From positions 124,001 through 188,000 of the forward strand of contig NZ_JBHUER010000008.1 in NCBI RefSeq assembly GCF_042681025.1: a stretch of DNA of 64,000 nt, written 5' to 3'. Shown in pieces: positions 1-8,295 of the stretch. Origin of the DNA: Methylopila henanensis (lineage in GTDB: Bacteria; Pseudomonadota; Alphaproteobacteria; Rhizobiales; Methylopilaceae). A model generated the notes under the pieces. The model worked only from the letters and a program-made list of their open reading frames with translations, was not told the DNA's origin and did no database searches. The first letter of the stretch is position 1. Each line of letters starts with the position of its first letter. The translations under genes were made by a program, and so were the position numbers.

Positions 1-529
1 CCAGCCACACGACTTCCGAGGAGCCGCCGCCGATGTCGAACAGGATGACGCCGCCCGCGGCCGGGTCCGCGAGCGAGGCGCAGCCGGCCGCGGCGAGGCG
101 CGCTTCGGTCGCGCGGTCGATCACCTCGAGGTCGAGCCCGGTCTCGCGCTTCACCCGGTCGAGGAAGCGGCCGCCGTTCGCGGCCTGCCGGCACGCCTCC
201 GTGGCGATCAGGCGGGCGCGGGTCACGCCGCGCGCCGCCATCTTGTCGCGGCAGATGGCGAGCGCCGCCACCGCGCGGCCGATCGCGTCCTCGCAGAGGT
301 CGCCGGTGTGGGCGAGCCCCTCGCCGAGCCGCACGATGCGGGAGAACGAATCCACCACCCGGAAGCCGCCGGAGCGGTCCGGACGCGCGACCAGCAGGCG
401 GCAGTTGTTGGTGCCGAGATCGAGCGCGGCGTAGATCGGCGCGGCCGACTGCTGCGCCGCCCCCGGAAGCTTCGGAGAAGACGCCTTCAAGGCTTCGGCG
501 TCGCCGAGCGACGCGGTGGGCTCGGACAC
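1..529 (-). CDS. Ppx/GppA-family exopolyphosphatase (C-terminus outside window)
   Basis: The reverse strand encodes about 176 residues of a Ppx/GppA phosphatase, which hydrolyses inorganic polyphosphate or pppGpp in the cytoplasm. The first ASKHA phosphate-binding motif reads YAALDLGTNNCRLLVA and the second, just inside the window edge, reads VILFDIGGGSSEVVWL; both are diagnostic. The GTG at 529-527 is taken as start because an AAGGACGG-like ribosome binding site lies about 8 nt upstream and the DLGTNN motif then falls near residue 37. This makes a 35-residue polar N-terminal tail, common in alphaproteobacterial members. The gene is divergent from the lactate permease. Which of Ppx or GppA it is cannot be decided without the C-terminus. 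Confidence 0.9.
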   Translation of the reverse strand, partial: MSEPTASLGDAEALKASSPKLPGAAQQSAAPIYAALDLGTNNCRLLVARPDRSGGFRVVDSFSRIVRLGEGLAHTGDLCEDAIGRAVAALAICRDKMAARGVTRARLIATEACRQAANGGRFLDRVKRETGLDLEVIDRATEARLAAAGCASLADPAAGGVILFDIGGGSSEVVWL

Positions 530-715
530 GAGCGACCGTCCTTCAGCCGGGCGCGGCCAGCGCGCTCAAGGCCATTCGGGGAATTTGCGTTGCCGGCGAG
601 TGTATCAGCCGCGTCACGCCCCGCAAGGCGCGGCCGGCGCCGCCTCCTTTTCCGACGCACGTCGAATATCCGGTGGAGGAACCGCCGGACGACCGCGCAA
701 ACCCGTGACATCCGT

Positions 716-771
716 NNNNNNNNNNNNNNNNNNNNNNNNNNNNNNNNNNNNNNNNNNNNNNNNNNNNNNNN
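716..771. other. Assembly gap (56 N)
   Basis: A run of undetermined bases lies directly upstream of the lactate permease start codon. It hides the ribosome binding site and promoter of that gene and part of the intergenic region shared with the divergent ppx/gppA gene. Confidence 0.99.
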
Positions 772-779
772 AAGCCCCG

Positions 780-2447
780 ATGATGTGGTCCCAGGTTTAC
801 GACCCCTTCGGCAACGCGGTGATATCGACGCTGGTCGCGGCGATCCCGATCGTCGTGCTGCTCGCCGGCATCGGCGTGTTCCACATGAAGGCGCATACCG
901 CCGCCATCGCCGGCCTCGTCGCGGCGCTGGTCATCGCCGTCTTCGCCCATGGCATGCCCGCCGACAAGGCCGGCATGACCGCGCTCTACGGCGCCGCCTA
1001 CGGCCTGCTGCCGATCGGCTGGATCATCCTGAACATCATCTTCCTGTACCAGCTCACCAACGAGAAGGGGTACTTCAAGATCCTGCAGGACTCGATCGCC
1101 GGCATCACCGAGGACCGCCGGCTCCAGCTCCTGCTGATCGCCTTCTCCTTCGGCGCGTTCTTCGAGGGCGCGGCGGGCTTCGGCACCCCGGTCGCCGTCA
1201 CCGGCGCCATCCTGATCGGTCTCGGCTTCTCGCCGCTCGCCGCCTCCGGACTGTCGCTGATCGCGAACACCGCGCCGGTCGCCTACGGCGCGCTCGGCAC
1301 GCCGGTGATCGCGCTCGCGGCCGTCACCGACCTCCCCCTGCTCGACCTGTCGGCGATGATCGGCCGCCAGCTTCCGTTCTTCTCGGTCATCGTGCCGTTC
1401 TGGCTGATCGCGGCCTTCGCGGGCTTCCGCGGCATGGCGCAGATCTGGCCGGCGATCCTGATCGCGGGCGTGACCTTCGCGATCCCGCAATATCTGGTTT
1501 CGAACTATCACGGGCCCTGGCTGGTCGACGTGGTGGCGGCGATCGCCTCGATCGTGAGTCTCACGCTGTTCCTGCGCGTGTGGCGCCCGGCCGTGGTCTG
1601 GACCTCCGCCGACGGCTCCGCGCCGACGGGCGCGGCCGCCGCCGCGACGACCGAGCCGTCCGTCACGCGCCATCCCACGGGCCTCGTGATCCGGGCCTGG
1701 ATCCCGTGGCTGATCCTGTCGGTGGTGGTGTTCTCGTGGGGCATCCCGCAGGTGCGGGCGTTTCTCGACGGCGTCTCGCTGCTCGCCTTCGAGGTGCCGA
1801 CCGTCCACAATCTGATCGAGCGCGTGCCGCCGGTCGTCGCGGCCGCGAAGGCAGAGGCCGCCGTCTATAAGCTCAACTGGCTGTCGGCGACCGGCTCCGG
1901 CATCTTCCTATCGGCGATCATCGCCGGTTTCGTGATGGGGTTCTCGCCGCTCGCGATGCTGAAGACCTATTGGCGCACGCTCGTGCTGGTGCGGTTCTCA
2001 CTGCTCACCATCGCCGCCATGCTCGCGCTCGGCTTCGTCACCCGCTACTCCGGCGTCGACGCCACGCTCGGCCTCGCCTTCGCGCAGACCGGCTGGCTCT
2101 ACCCGTTCTTCGGCGCGATGCTCGGCTGGCTCGGCGTGGCGCTGACGGGCTCGGACACCTCGTCCAACGTGCTGTTCGGCTCGCTCCAGCGCATCTCCGC
2201 CGAGCAACTCGGCCTGTCGCCGACGCTGATGGCGGCCGCCAACTCCTCCGGCGGCGTCATGGGCAAGATGATCGACGCCCAGTCCATCGTCGTGGCCTCC
2301 ACCGCCACCCGCTGGTACGGGCACGAGGGCGACATCCTGCGCTACGTGTTCTTCCACTCGCTGGCGCTGGCGTCGCTGATGGGCCTCCTGGTCATGGCGC
2401 AGGCCTACTTGCCGCCCTTCACCCACATGGTGATCGGCGCGCCCTGA
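780..2447 (+). CDS. lctP: L-lactate permease (LctP family)
   Basis: A 555-residue very hydrophobic protein with the length and motifs of the LctP/LldP lactate:proton symporter family of the inner membrane. Recognisable stretches are GAFFEGAAGFGTPVAVTGAIL near residue 125, the ANTAPVAYGALGTPV segment near residue 165 and, near the C-terminus, LTGSDTSSNVLFGSLQ followed by AAANSSGGVMGKMIDAQSI, all characteristic of the family. About a dozen membrane segments are visible. Translation probably begins at one of two adjacent ATG codons (780 or 783), but the assembly gap ends only 8 nt upstream so the ribosome binding site cannot be checked. No lactate dehydrogenase gene is adjacent. Glycolate is a possible alternative substrate in this family. 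Confidence 0.95.
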   Translation: MMWSQVYDPFGNAVISTLVAAIPIVVLLAGIGVFHMKAHTAAIAGLVAALVIAVFAHGMPADKAGMTALYGAAYGLLPIGWIILNIIFLYQLTNEKGYFKILQDSIAGITEDRRLQLLLIAFSFGAFFEGAAGFGTPVAVTGAILIGLGFSPLAASGLSLIANTAPVAYGALGTPVIALAAVTDLPLLDLSAMIGRQLPFFSVIVPFWLIAAFAGFRGMAQIWPAILIAGVTFAIPQYLVSNYHGPWLVDVVAAIASIVSLTLFLRVWRPAVVWTSADGSAPTGAAAAATTEPSVTRHPTGLVIRAWIPWLILSVVVFSWGIPQVRAFLDGVSLLAFEVPTVHNLIERVPPVVAAAKAEAAVYKLNWLSATGSGIFLSAIIAGFVMGFSPLAMLKTYWRTLVLVRFSLLTIAAMLALGFVTRYSGVDATLGLAFAQTGWLYPFFGAMLGWLGVALTGSDTSSNVLFGSLQRISAEQLGLSPTLMAAANSSGGVMGKMIDAQSIVVASTATRWYGHEGDILRYVFFHSLALASLMGLLVMAQAYLPPFTHMVIGAP

Positions 2448-2461
2448 CGGCGCCTGCCGCC

Positions 2462-2490
2462 NNNNNNNNNNNNNNNNNNNNNNNNNNNNN
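2462..2490. other. Assembly gap (29 N)
   Basis: A second run of undetermined bases begins 14 nt after the lactate permease stop codon, where a terminator would be expected. Confidence 0.99.
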
Positions 2491-2642
2491 GGTCGGCGCG
2501 ACGCCAGCCGGAACGTCCTGGCTCCCCGCCGCGCTTTGCCCTTGCCTCGCCGAGACGAACCCGTTAGAGGGAGCGGACCACGACGGGGCGCAAGCTCCGA
2601 AGCGTCGCCGCGGCCGGCCGTTCCAGCCGCGGACGACGACGG

Positions 2643-2716
2643 TGGGGGATAGTTTAACGGTAGAACTACCGACTCTGACTCGGTCAGTCCTGGTTCGAAT
2701 CCAGGTCCCCCAGCCA
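2643..2716 (+). tRNA. tRNA-Gln (anticodon CTG)
   Basis: A complete cloverleaf can be folded. The acceptor stem TGGGGGA pairs fully with TCCCCCA, the D stem is GTTT/GAAC, the anticodon stem ACCGA/TCGGT encloses the loop CTCTGAC with anticodon CTG at its centre, and the T arm is CCTGG-TTCGAAT-CCAGG. The discriminator is G and the CCA end is encoded. The CTG anticodon reads CAG, the preferred glutamine codon in GC-rich genomes. Confidence 0.98.
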
Positions 2717-2752
2717 ATCTTCCGAACCCTCTTCAGTTTGCTGGACGAGCGC

Positions 2753-2772
2753 GCAGCGCCGTAAGGCGCTGC
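2753..2772 (+). terminator. Hairpin downstream of tRNA-Gln
   Basis: An 8-bp perfect inverted repeat (GCAGCGCC / GGCGCTGC) with a 4-nt loop lies 36 nt after the tRNA. It has no T tract, so a terminator role is only a suggestion. Confidence 0.35.
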
Positions 2773-2947
2773 CGGCGCGATCGCCGCCATCCGCCGCGCC
2801 CGGCCACGACGCCGGCCGTCCTCACGAACGACAGCCACGCCGATCGCGGGAGGCCTTGCGAAAGCGTGAACGCGCCCCGCCTCGACGCCGCGAACATTTT
2901 TCCTAAATCCTCGTTCGACGCCATATATTTCAGAGGATATGACGCCG

Positions 2948-3475
2948 ATGTCTCAAGCAACAAGAAGCGAACGCGCCGTCCTTTCCAAGTATGAGGCCGA
3001 CCTCGTCGCCCGATCTCATTTTCCGAAAGCTTACGAACTCGGGTTTCAGGAGCTGATTGATCTGAACAAGCGACTTCGTGACGCGCAGGACAAGGAACGA
3101 ACGTTTCACCGCCAGCTTCGTCGCCAGTCCAAGGGGACCGCGGAAAGCCGCGGCGGCAGTTTCCCTGGCGAGGCCGACAGGCCGTCGCGGCGCAAGCAGG
3201 TGTTCGGCGCGGCCATCAAGCGCCTGAACGGCGAGATTTCGCGCCGCCATCAGTTGAAGGCGCGGGAGGACCTGCAGAGCGCGGCGCGCAAGGCGCTGCG
3301 GCTCAAGCGGCAGGCCGGCGACGCGCGCCGGCCCGAAACCGGGCCGACCGCCGACGACGGCATGCGCCCGGTCACCAGCGAGCGGCGCAAGACGCGCGTG
3401 CATCCGGGCGTGGTGGGCCGCGTCTCCCAGCGCACCAAAGCGGCGCAGGCCCGCAAGGACAACCGCGCGGGCTGA
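2948..3475 (+). CDS. Basic hypothetical protein
   Basis: A protein of 175 residues that I do not recognise. It has a helical first half (roughly residues 1-60, with LGFQELIDLNKRLRDAQDKE) followed by a long stretch rich in Arg, Lys and Gln with low hydrophobicity, no signal peptide and no membrane segment. Such composition fits a nucleic-acid-associated or ribosome-associated protein, but no domain supports that. An AGAGGA sequence at 2932-2937 is correctly spaced for ATG 2948 and too close to the in-frame ATG at 2939, so 2948 is preferred. The upstream 40 bases are AT-rich for this genome and probably hold the promoter. The gene is convergent with the monooxygenase gene across a strong hairpin. 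Confidence 0.75.
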   Translation: MSQATRSERAVLSKYEADLVARSHFPKAYELGFQELIDLNKRLRDAQDKERTFHRQLRRQSKGTAESRGGSFPGEADRPSRRKQVFGAAIKRLNGEISRRHQLKAREDLQSAARKALRLKRQAGDARRPETGPTADDGMRPVTSERRKTRVHPGVVGRVSQRTKAAQARKDNRAG

Positions 3476-3493
3476 CGCCGCGACAGCGACCGA

Positions 3494-3516
3494 GGGGCCC
3501 CGCGCCGCGGGGCCCC
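3494..3516. terminator. Bidirectional terminator-like hairpin
   Basis: A perfect 10-bp inverted repeat (GGGGCCCCGC, loop GCC, GCGGGGCCCC) lies in the 49-bp gap between two convergent genes. Position and stability suggest it ends transcription from both sides, although T tracts are lacking. Confidence 0.7.
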
Positions 3517-3524
3517 GCCGCTCC

Positions 3525-4964
3525 CTATTCCGCGGCCAGAACGCCGGACCGGGATCCAAGCAGCGGCGCGTAAAGCGACGGCTCGAAATCCGGCGGCACC
3601 TCGCCTGCGATGCGCGCCGCGTGGGCGTCGAGATCGGCGAGGAACAGGTCGCGGCTGATCTGCGCGACCACGCCCGGCACGTCGCGCTTCACGCTCGGCA
3701 CGTCGCCGACCGGCAGCCCGTAGCTGACGAAGGCGCTCGGATTGAACACATGGATGTGCCGGAGGAACGCCGAGGCCTCGGGCGTCCGGCCGCGATAGGC
3801 GTGGCCCGGCCCGAGATAGGGATGCGCGCCGAGGCCGGCGTCCTCCTCGCCCGCCGGCGGCTCGTAGACGTCGCGCCAACGCAGGATGTCGCCGGCGAAG
3901 TCGCGGAGCTCTGGCCGCAGTCCGGGCTCGGCGACGTAGCCCGTGCCCGCGATCACCACATCCGCGAAATGCCGCTCGCCGCCGAAGTCCAGCGCGACGC
4001 CGTCCGCGGTCTCGCTCGCGGCGCGCAGCGTCAGGCCGAGGTGAAGCCGGGCGTTCGGGAACGCCAGCAGGCGCTCGATCGCGTCGGTGGTCGTGGTCGA
4101 GCCGGCGCGGCGGAACCACAGCGCCGTCCGCCACTTCAGCGCGTCCGGCAGCGCGGGGTAGTTGTCATAGGCGCCGGGATAGGCCCGCGCGCGCGAAACC
4201 GGAAGGTTGGCGAGCGCCGGGCGGCGGACGAACAGCCGGACGTCGGCCGCGCCGGCCTCGAGCGCCGCGCCGGCCGCGTCGAAGGCGGACGCGGCCCCGC
4301 CGATGACCGCGACCCGCCGGCCCTTCAGCGCCGCGAAATCGATCGCGTCAGAGGTGTGGGCGAGCCGGTCCGGCGGCAGGCCGCGCAGCTCGTGCGGCGT
4401 GAACGGACCGCCCGCGCCGAGAAACCCGTTTGCGAGCACGATCTTGCGCGCGGTTTCGACATGGCCGCCCGCGTCGGTCTCGAGATGCAGGCGGAACGCG
4501 CCGCCGGCCGGCTCGATCCGGTCCAGCCGCACGCCGCGCCGCGGCGCGAAGCCGGTGACGCGGGCGTGCCAGGCCAGATAGTCCGCCCAGTCCGTCCGCG
4601 CGATGCGGTCGATCGCGGCGTAGGCCTCGCGGCCATGGCGCGCCTCGCGCCAGGCCTGGAAGCTCAGCGCGGGCAGGCCGAGCTCCGGTCCCGGCAGGGA
4701 CTTCGGCGTCCTGAGCTTGAGCATCCGCGCCGTTGTCCGCCAGACGCCGGTCGCGGCCGCGCTGTTTTCCGCGTCGATCACGGAGACCCCGCCGACGCCG
4801 GCGCGCGCCAGCGCGAAGGCGATGGCGGCGCCGGATTGGCCCGCGCCGACGACGAGCACGTTGTGGTCGACGCCCTCGGGAATCGGAGCCCAGTTCTCGG
4901 GCGCCGGCCCCAGCAGCCGAAGCGCTTCCAGAGCGGCGGCGTCGGCCGCGGCCTGATCGGTCAT
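3525..4964 (-). CDS. Flavin-dependent monooxygenase-like FAD/NAD(P) protein
   Basis: The 479-residue protein belongs to the broad two-Rossmann flavoprotein group that includes FMO and Baeyer-Villiger enzymes. The FAD site is VLVVGAGQSGAAIAFALA near residues 36-53. A second nucleotide site, VAVIGGAASAFDAAG near residue 215, has Ala where the canonical second glycine stands, so NADPH binding may be altered. A later AGTGYV near residue 345 is the usual C-terminal motif of the group. It is the last gene of the leftward operon that starts with an SsuA-like binding protein, 40 nt after the ATPase gene, suggesting that it oxidises the imported compound, perhaps a sulfonate, sulfide or amine. The true substrate is unknown. 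ATG 4964 gives the usual N-terminus; the tail before the FAD motif is 35 residues. Confidence 0.85.
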   Translation of the reverse strand: MTDQAAADAAALEALRLLGPAPENWAPIPEGVDHNVLVVGAGQSGAAIAFALARAGVGGVSVIDAENSAAATGVWRTTARMLKLRTPKSLPGPELGLPALSFQAWREARHGREAYAAIDRIARTDWADYLAWHARVTGFAPRRGVRLDRIEPAGGAFRLHLETDAGGHVETARKIVLANGFLGAGGPFTPHELRGLPPDRLAHTSDAIDFAALKGRRVAVIGGAASAFDAAGAALEAGAADVRLFVRRPALANLPVSRARAYPGAYDNYPALPDALKWRTALWFRRAGSTTTTDAIERLLAFPNARLHLGLTLRAASETADGVALDFGGERHFADVVIAGTGYVAEPGLRPELRDFAGDILRWRDVYEPPAGEEDAGLGAHPYLGPGHAYRGRTPEASAFLRHIHVFNPSAFVSYGLPVGDVPSVKRDVPGVVAQISRDLFLADLDAHAARIAGEVPPDFEPSLYAPLLGSRSGVLAAE

Positions 4965-5004
4965 GTGGCGTCTCCTGTGACAGGCTTGAGGCCGCGCGGG
5001 CCGC

Positions 5005-5781
5005 TCAGGCGAGCAGCTCGAGGATTTCGCGGCGCTGACGGACGAGCGCGGCGCCGTCCCGGGCGCGCGGACGCGGCTCGCTGACGCGCACTTCGGCGAG
5101 GATGCGCGCCGGCCGCGGGCTGAGCACCACCACGCGGTCGGCCAGCACGAGCGCCTCCTCGACGTCGTGGGTGACCAGCAGCGCGCTGAAGCCGGCCTCC
5201 TGCCAGAGCCGCGCGAGTTCGCCCTGCATCGTCAGGCGCGTGAGCGAGTCGAGCTTGCCGAGCGGCTCGTCGAGGATCAGCAGCCGCGGGTCGTTGACCA
5301 GCGCGCGGGCGAGCGCAGCGCGCTGCGCCATGCCGCCCGAGAGCTGGTGCGGATAGGCCGAGGCGAACTCCGAGAGGCCGACGAGCGCGAGCGCCTCCGC
5401 GACGCGGTGGCGATGCGTCTTCAAGAGACCCTGCGCCTCCAGGCCGAGCGCCACATTGGCCTCGACCGTCCGCCAAGGGAACAGCGTCGGGTCCTGGAAC
5501 ACGACGACGCGCGAGGGATCGGGGCCGGCGATGTCGTCGCCGTCGAAGATCAGCCGCCCGGCGGTCGGCGGCTCCAGCCCCGCGACGAGGCGGAGCAGCG
5601 TCGACTTCCCGCAGCCCGAAGGTCCGAGCAGCGCGACGAATTCGCCCGGCGCGACGTCGAGCGTGATCCGGTCGAGCACCGGCAGCGGCTTGCCCTCGAG
5701 CTCGAAGCGGTGGGAGACGTCGCGGACCGAGAGCGCTCCGCCGAGATCAAAGGGGGCCGGCGCCCGCGCCGCCGCGCTCAC
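5005..5781 (-). CDS. ABC transporter ATP-binding protein, SsuB/TauB type
   Basis: A 258-residue ATPase of a nitrate/sulfonate/taurine-type importer. Walker A is GPSGCGKST near residue 57, the Q loop lies at VVFQDPTLFPWRT, the signature is LSGGMAQR, Walker B is LLILDEP followed by LGKLDS, and the H loop is VTHDVEEA. The FPWRT sequence after the Q loop is typical of SsuB/TauB. Translation is taken from GTG 5781-5779, whose last two bases start the permease stop codon (GTGA overlap), so the two proteins are translationally coupled. A second GTG lies one codon upstream. Longer in-frame extension through the permease and binding protein genes is an artefact of high GC. Confidence 0.93.
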   Translation of the reverse strand: MSAAARAPAPFDLGGALSVRDVSHRFELEGKPLPVLDRITLDVAPGEFVALLGPSGCGKSTLLRLVAGLEPPTAGRLIFDGDDIAGPDPSRVVVFQDPTLFPWRTVEANVALGLEAQGLLKTHRHRVAEALALVGLSEFASAYPHQLSGGMAQRAALARALVNDPRLLILDEPLGKLDSLTRLTMQGELARLWQEAGFSALLVTHDVEEALVLADRVVVLSPRPARILAEVRVSEPRPRARDGAALVRQRREILELLA

Positions 5782-6788
5782 CACCGGACGACGCCCTTCT
5801 GCCAGGTGAGCTGCCGGTCGCGGATCTTGAACAGCGCGGTGATCAGCCCCGAGCAGCCGAGCGCGAGCACGATCAGCGCAGCGTACATGTTGGCGTAGGA
5901 GGCCCAGCCCTGGGCCCATTGCAGGTACCAGCCGAGCCCGGCCTTCACGCCCAGCATCTCGGCCACCACCAGCACCGCGAAGGACGAGCCGAGGCCCATG
6001 AACAGGCCGACGAAGACGTGGGGCAGCGCCGCCGGGATCGCGACCTTCAGCACGAGGAAGGCGCGGCTCGCGCCGAGCGTGCGCGCGACGTCGTAATAGC
6101 CGGAATGGACGCTCGCGACTCCCGACCAGGTGAGCACCGTCACGGGGAAGCCGGTCGCGAGGGCGATCAGGAAGGTGCTGGCGCTCCAGCTCGACGGAAA
6201 CAGGAAGAAGGCGAGCGGCAGCCATGCGGTCGCCGGCAGCGGCCCGACGAAACGCAGGATCGGGTGCGTCCAGTAGGCGACGATCTGCGACCAGCCGACC
6301 GCGACGCCGAGCACGAAGCCGGCGGTCGCGCCGAAGAGATAGCCGACCGCGAGCAGCTTCGCCGACGCCGCGAGGCTCTCCAGCAGCCTCGCGTAGTCGT
6401 CGAGATAGACCTCGAGGATCGCCTGCGGCGGCGGGAAGAACGGCATCGGCAGGAGTTCGAGCTTGGCGGTGACGAGCTCCCAGCCGCCGAGCGCGAAGCC
6501 GATCGCCGTGAACCACGGCGCGGCGTGGCGGAGGCGCGCGGCGACCCCGTCCGACCAGCGCCCGCCGAAGGCGAGCAGCAGGATCGTGGCGCCGACGCCG
6601 GTGAGGAGCGCGGCGAACTCCTGCGTGTAGCCGAAGTCGCCGGTCTCCTGGAGCAGGCCCGTCACGGCGCCGGCCGCGATCCAGGCGAACGCCGCGCCGG
6701 TCTCCACCACCGGAAAGCGCCGCCTTTTCTGGACCGGCCCGCGCTCCAGCGCGGCGGCTTCCTCGATGCTGTCGTAGATGGCGGTCAT
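5778..6788 (-). CDS. ABC transporter permease, SsuC/TauC type, with extra N-terminal membrane segments
   Basis: The C-terminal 230 residues are a standard BPD_transp_1 permease with the EAA-like loop DVARTLGASRAFLVLKVAIPAALP. The protein is 336 residues, about 75 longer than typical SsuC: the extra N-terminal part contains two further hydrophobic segments (about 30-46 and 60-75) before the usual WELVTAKL start of the family. It would sit in the inner membrane as a homodimer with the ATPase. It starts 9 nt after the stop of the binding protein gene. The function of the extra segments is unknown. Confidence 0.92.
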   Translation of the reverse strand: MTAIYDSIEEAAALERGPVQKRRRFPVVETGAAFAWIAAGAVTGLLQETGDFGYTQEFAALLTGVGATILLLAFGGRWSDGVAARLRHAAPWFTAIGFALGGWELVTAKLELLPMPFFPPPQAILEVYLDDYARLLESLAASAKLLAVGYLFGATAGFVLGVAVGWSQIVAYWTHPILRFVGPLPATAWLPLAFFLFPSSWSASTFLIALATGFPVTVLTWSGVASVHSGYYDVARTLGASRAFLVLKVAIPAALPHVFVGLFMGLGSSFAVLVVAEMLGVKAGLGWYLQWAQGWASYANMYAALIVLALGCSGLITALFKIRDRQLTWQKGVVRW

Positions 6789-6797
6789 GTCGCCTCC

Positions 6798-7886
6798 TCA
6801 GCTCGCGGTCAGCACGTCGGCGTAGACGCGATCCGCGAATTTCTGCAGGTCGGTCCGCGGCTTGAACACGTTCACCAGCTTCAGCTCCTCGCCATAGGCG
6901 ACGATCTGGCGCTTGAGGTCGTCCGCGATCGGGCGGTGGTTGTGGTCCTGCGTCGTCAGGATCGTGGCGAGGTCGTCGATCGAGCCCTTGCCGCCGTACT
7001 TGGCGAAGGCTTCCGCGGCGTAGCGCGGATCCGTGCCGACGCGGTGGCCGGCCTCGAGCAGCGCCTTGGTGAGCGCGGTCGCGACCGGCCGGTCGTCGCG
7101 CACCAGCGAGCCGCGCACGGCGAGCAGGCAGCAGGTGCGGTCCTTGTAGTCGCCGGTCAGGTTGGTGGCGACCTCGACCAACTTCGGCTCCTTCAGCCAG
7201 ATGAACGTCTTTGGGTCGGAATCCGCGAGCGCCTGGACCTCGCCCTTCTCGATCGCGAGCGGCAGCAGCTCGCCCGGATATTGCCGCCATTCGACGTCGG
7301 TCTCCGGATTGAGCCCGGCCTTCGCGAGCGCGATCGAGAAGAAGTTTTTCGCCGGGCTCGCCTGATCGCTGATTGCGACCGCCTTGCCCTTGAGGTCCGT
7401 GAGCGTCCTGATCCCGCTGTCCTTCGCGGCGAGCAGGCGCAGGCAGCCGCCGTGGATGCCGGCCGTGAGCTTGACGTCGAAGCCCTGCTCGAGCGGCTTC
7501 AGCCAGCGGAGCGCCATGCCGATGCCGGCGTCGGCCTTGCCGGTCGCGATCGCCTCCAGCAGCGTCTCGGTCGAGCCGCCGAAGTTCACGAACTCGATCT
7601 CGAGCCCATGCCGCGCGAAAATGCCGGCCTCCTGCGCGACCGGCGCGGAGGCGGTGCAGATCGCGGTCGCGTTCCAGGCCAGCTTGAGCTTCACCGGCGC
7701 TCCTCCCGGTCCGGCGACCGGAACGACGGTGCGGCAGATCTCCGCCAGAGGGTCGAACGGAGCGGCCGCCGGCCGCAGCGCCGGCAGCGCCATCGCGCTG
7801 AAGGGCGCGACGCCCGCGCCGGCGACGCCGGCGAGCTGGAGCAGCTTGCGTCGGGACAGGCGTGACGATGAGGGAGCTTCGGTCAT
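6798..7886 (-). CDS. ABC substrate-binding protein, NMT1/SsuA type, Tat signal
   Basis: A 362-residue periplasmic binding protein. Residues 8-35 form a twin-arginine signal (SRRKLLQLAGVAGAGVAPF), followed by the NMT1/THI5-like fold with KLAWNATAICTASAPVAQEAG and the FVNFGGSTETLLEAIATGKADAGIGMAL ligand-pocket region. Family members bind nitrate, taurine, aliphatic sulfonates or thiamine precursors; the downstream monooxygenase favours an organic sulfur or nitrogen compound. ATG 7886 is chosen because AGGA lies 9 nt upstream and because it places the Tat motif correctly; a longer reading from 8000 would add a low-complexity tail. First gene of the leftward four-gene operon. Confidence 0.92.
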   Translation of the reverse strand: MTEAPSSSRLSRRKLLQLAGVAGAGVAPFSAMALPALRPAAAPFDPLAEICRTVVPVAGPGGAPVKLKLAWNATAICTASAPVAQEAGIFARHGLEIEFVNFGGSTETLLEAIATGKADAGIGMALRWLKPLEQGFDVKLTAGIHGGCLRLLAAKDSGIRTLTDLKGKAVAISDQASPAKNFFSIALAKAGLNPETDVEWRQYPGELLPLAIEKGEVQALADSDPKTFIWLKEPKLVEVATNLTGDYKDRTCCLLAVRGSLVRDDRPVATALTKALLEAGHRVGTDPRYAAEAFAKYGGKGSIDDLATILTTQDHNHRPIADDLKRQIVAYGEELKLVNVFKPRTDLQKFADRVYADVLTAS

Positions 7887-8295
7887 GGGTGCTGGTCCTG
7901 AGAGGGCGGCCTGCCCGCGACGGCGACGGCGAGCGCGTCCGTCCACGACGGATGAAGGGACGGCGGTGAATCGCAGGGCCGGGCCACGCTGTCGCTCCAT
8001 AGGAGGCTGCGAGAGGCCATTTAATCATTAAATCGATTGAATAAGTCAAATAATGATCGTCGACACGGCGCCGCGACCGGCCGCGGCGGATGCGCGAGCC
8101 GCGCCGGACGGCCTGACGATGTTTTTGACGGAAGCTGGAAAGAGGTCGCCGATCCGCGGCGGCGGATCGGGTCAGGCGGACGCGATCACGCGCCGGCGTG
8201 CGCGGGGATCGGTCCTCGACCCCGCCGCACGAGCCCGCGCGTGGCGGGCCTGTCGTTACGCGACTGAAACGACCGCGCCCGTCGGCGAGGCGACG
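7887..8295. promoter_or_regulatory. Intergenic region with AT-rich palindrome, promoter of the first ABC operon
   Basis: About 410 bp without a gene. The part from 8015 to 8055 is strikingly AT-rich for this genome. It contains a perfect palindrome, ATTTAAT-C-ATTAAAT, at 8019-8033, and on the reverse strand a TTGACT hexamer at about 8044-8049 followed after 17-19 nt by GATTAA/TTAAAT, which would serve as -35 and -10 of the leftward operon. A palindrome overlapping the -10 would suit a repressor. The rest (8056-8295) shows nothing recognisable. Confidence 0.5.
8019..8033. promoter_or_regulatory. Perfect 7+1+7 palindrome, candidate operator
   Basis: ATTTAAT and ATTAAAT are exact inverted repeats around a single C, about 135 bp upstream of the SsuA-like start codon and overlapping the predicted -10 of its promoter. 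No regulator gene is adjacent, so the binding protein would be encoded elsewhere. Confidence 0.45.

Noticed and set aside
5005..8049. An apparent 1014-codon fusion of binding protein, permease and ATPase
   Set aside because: Only the last 258 codons are in the coding frame of the ATPase; the rest is out of frame with the real upstream genes.
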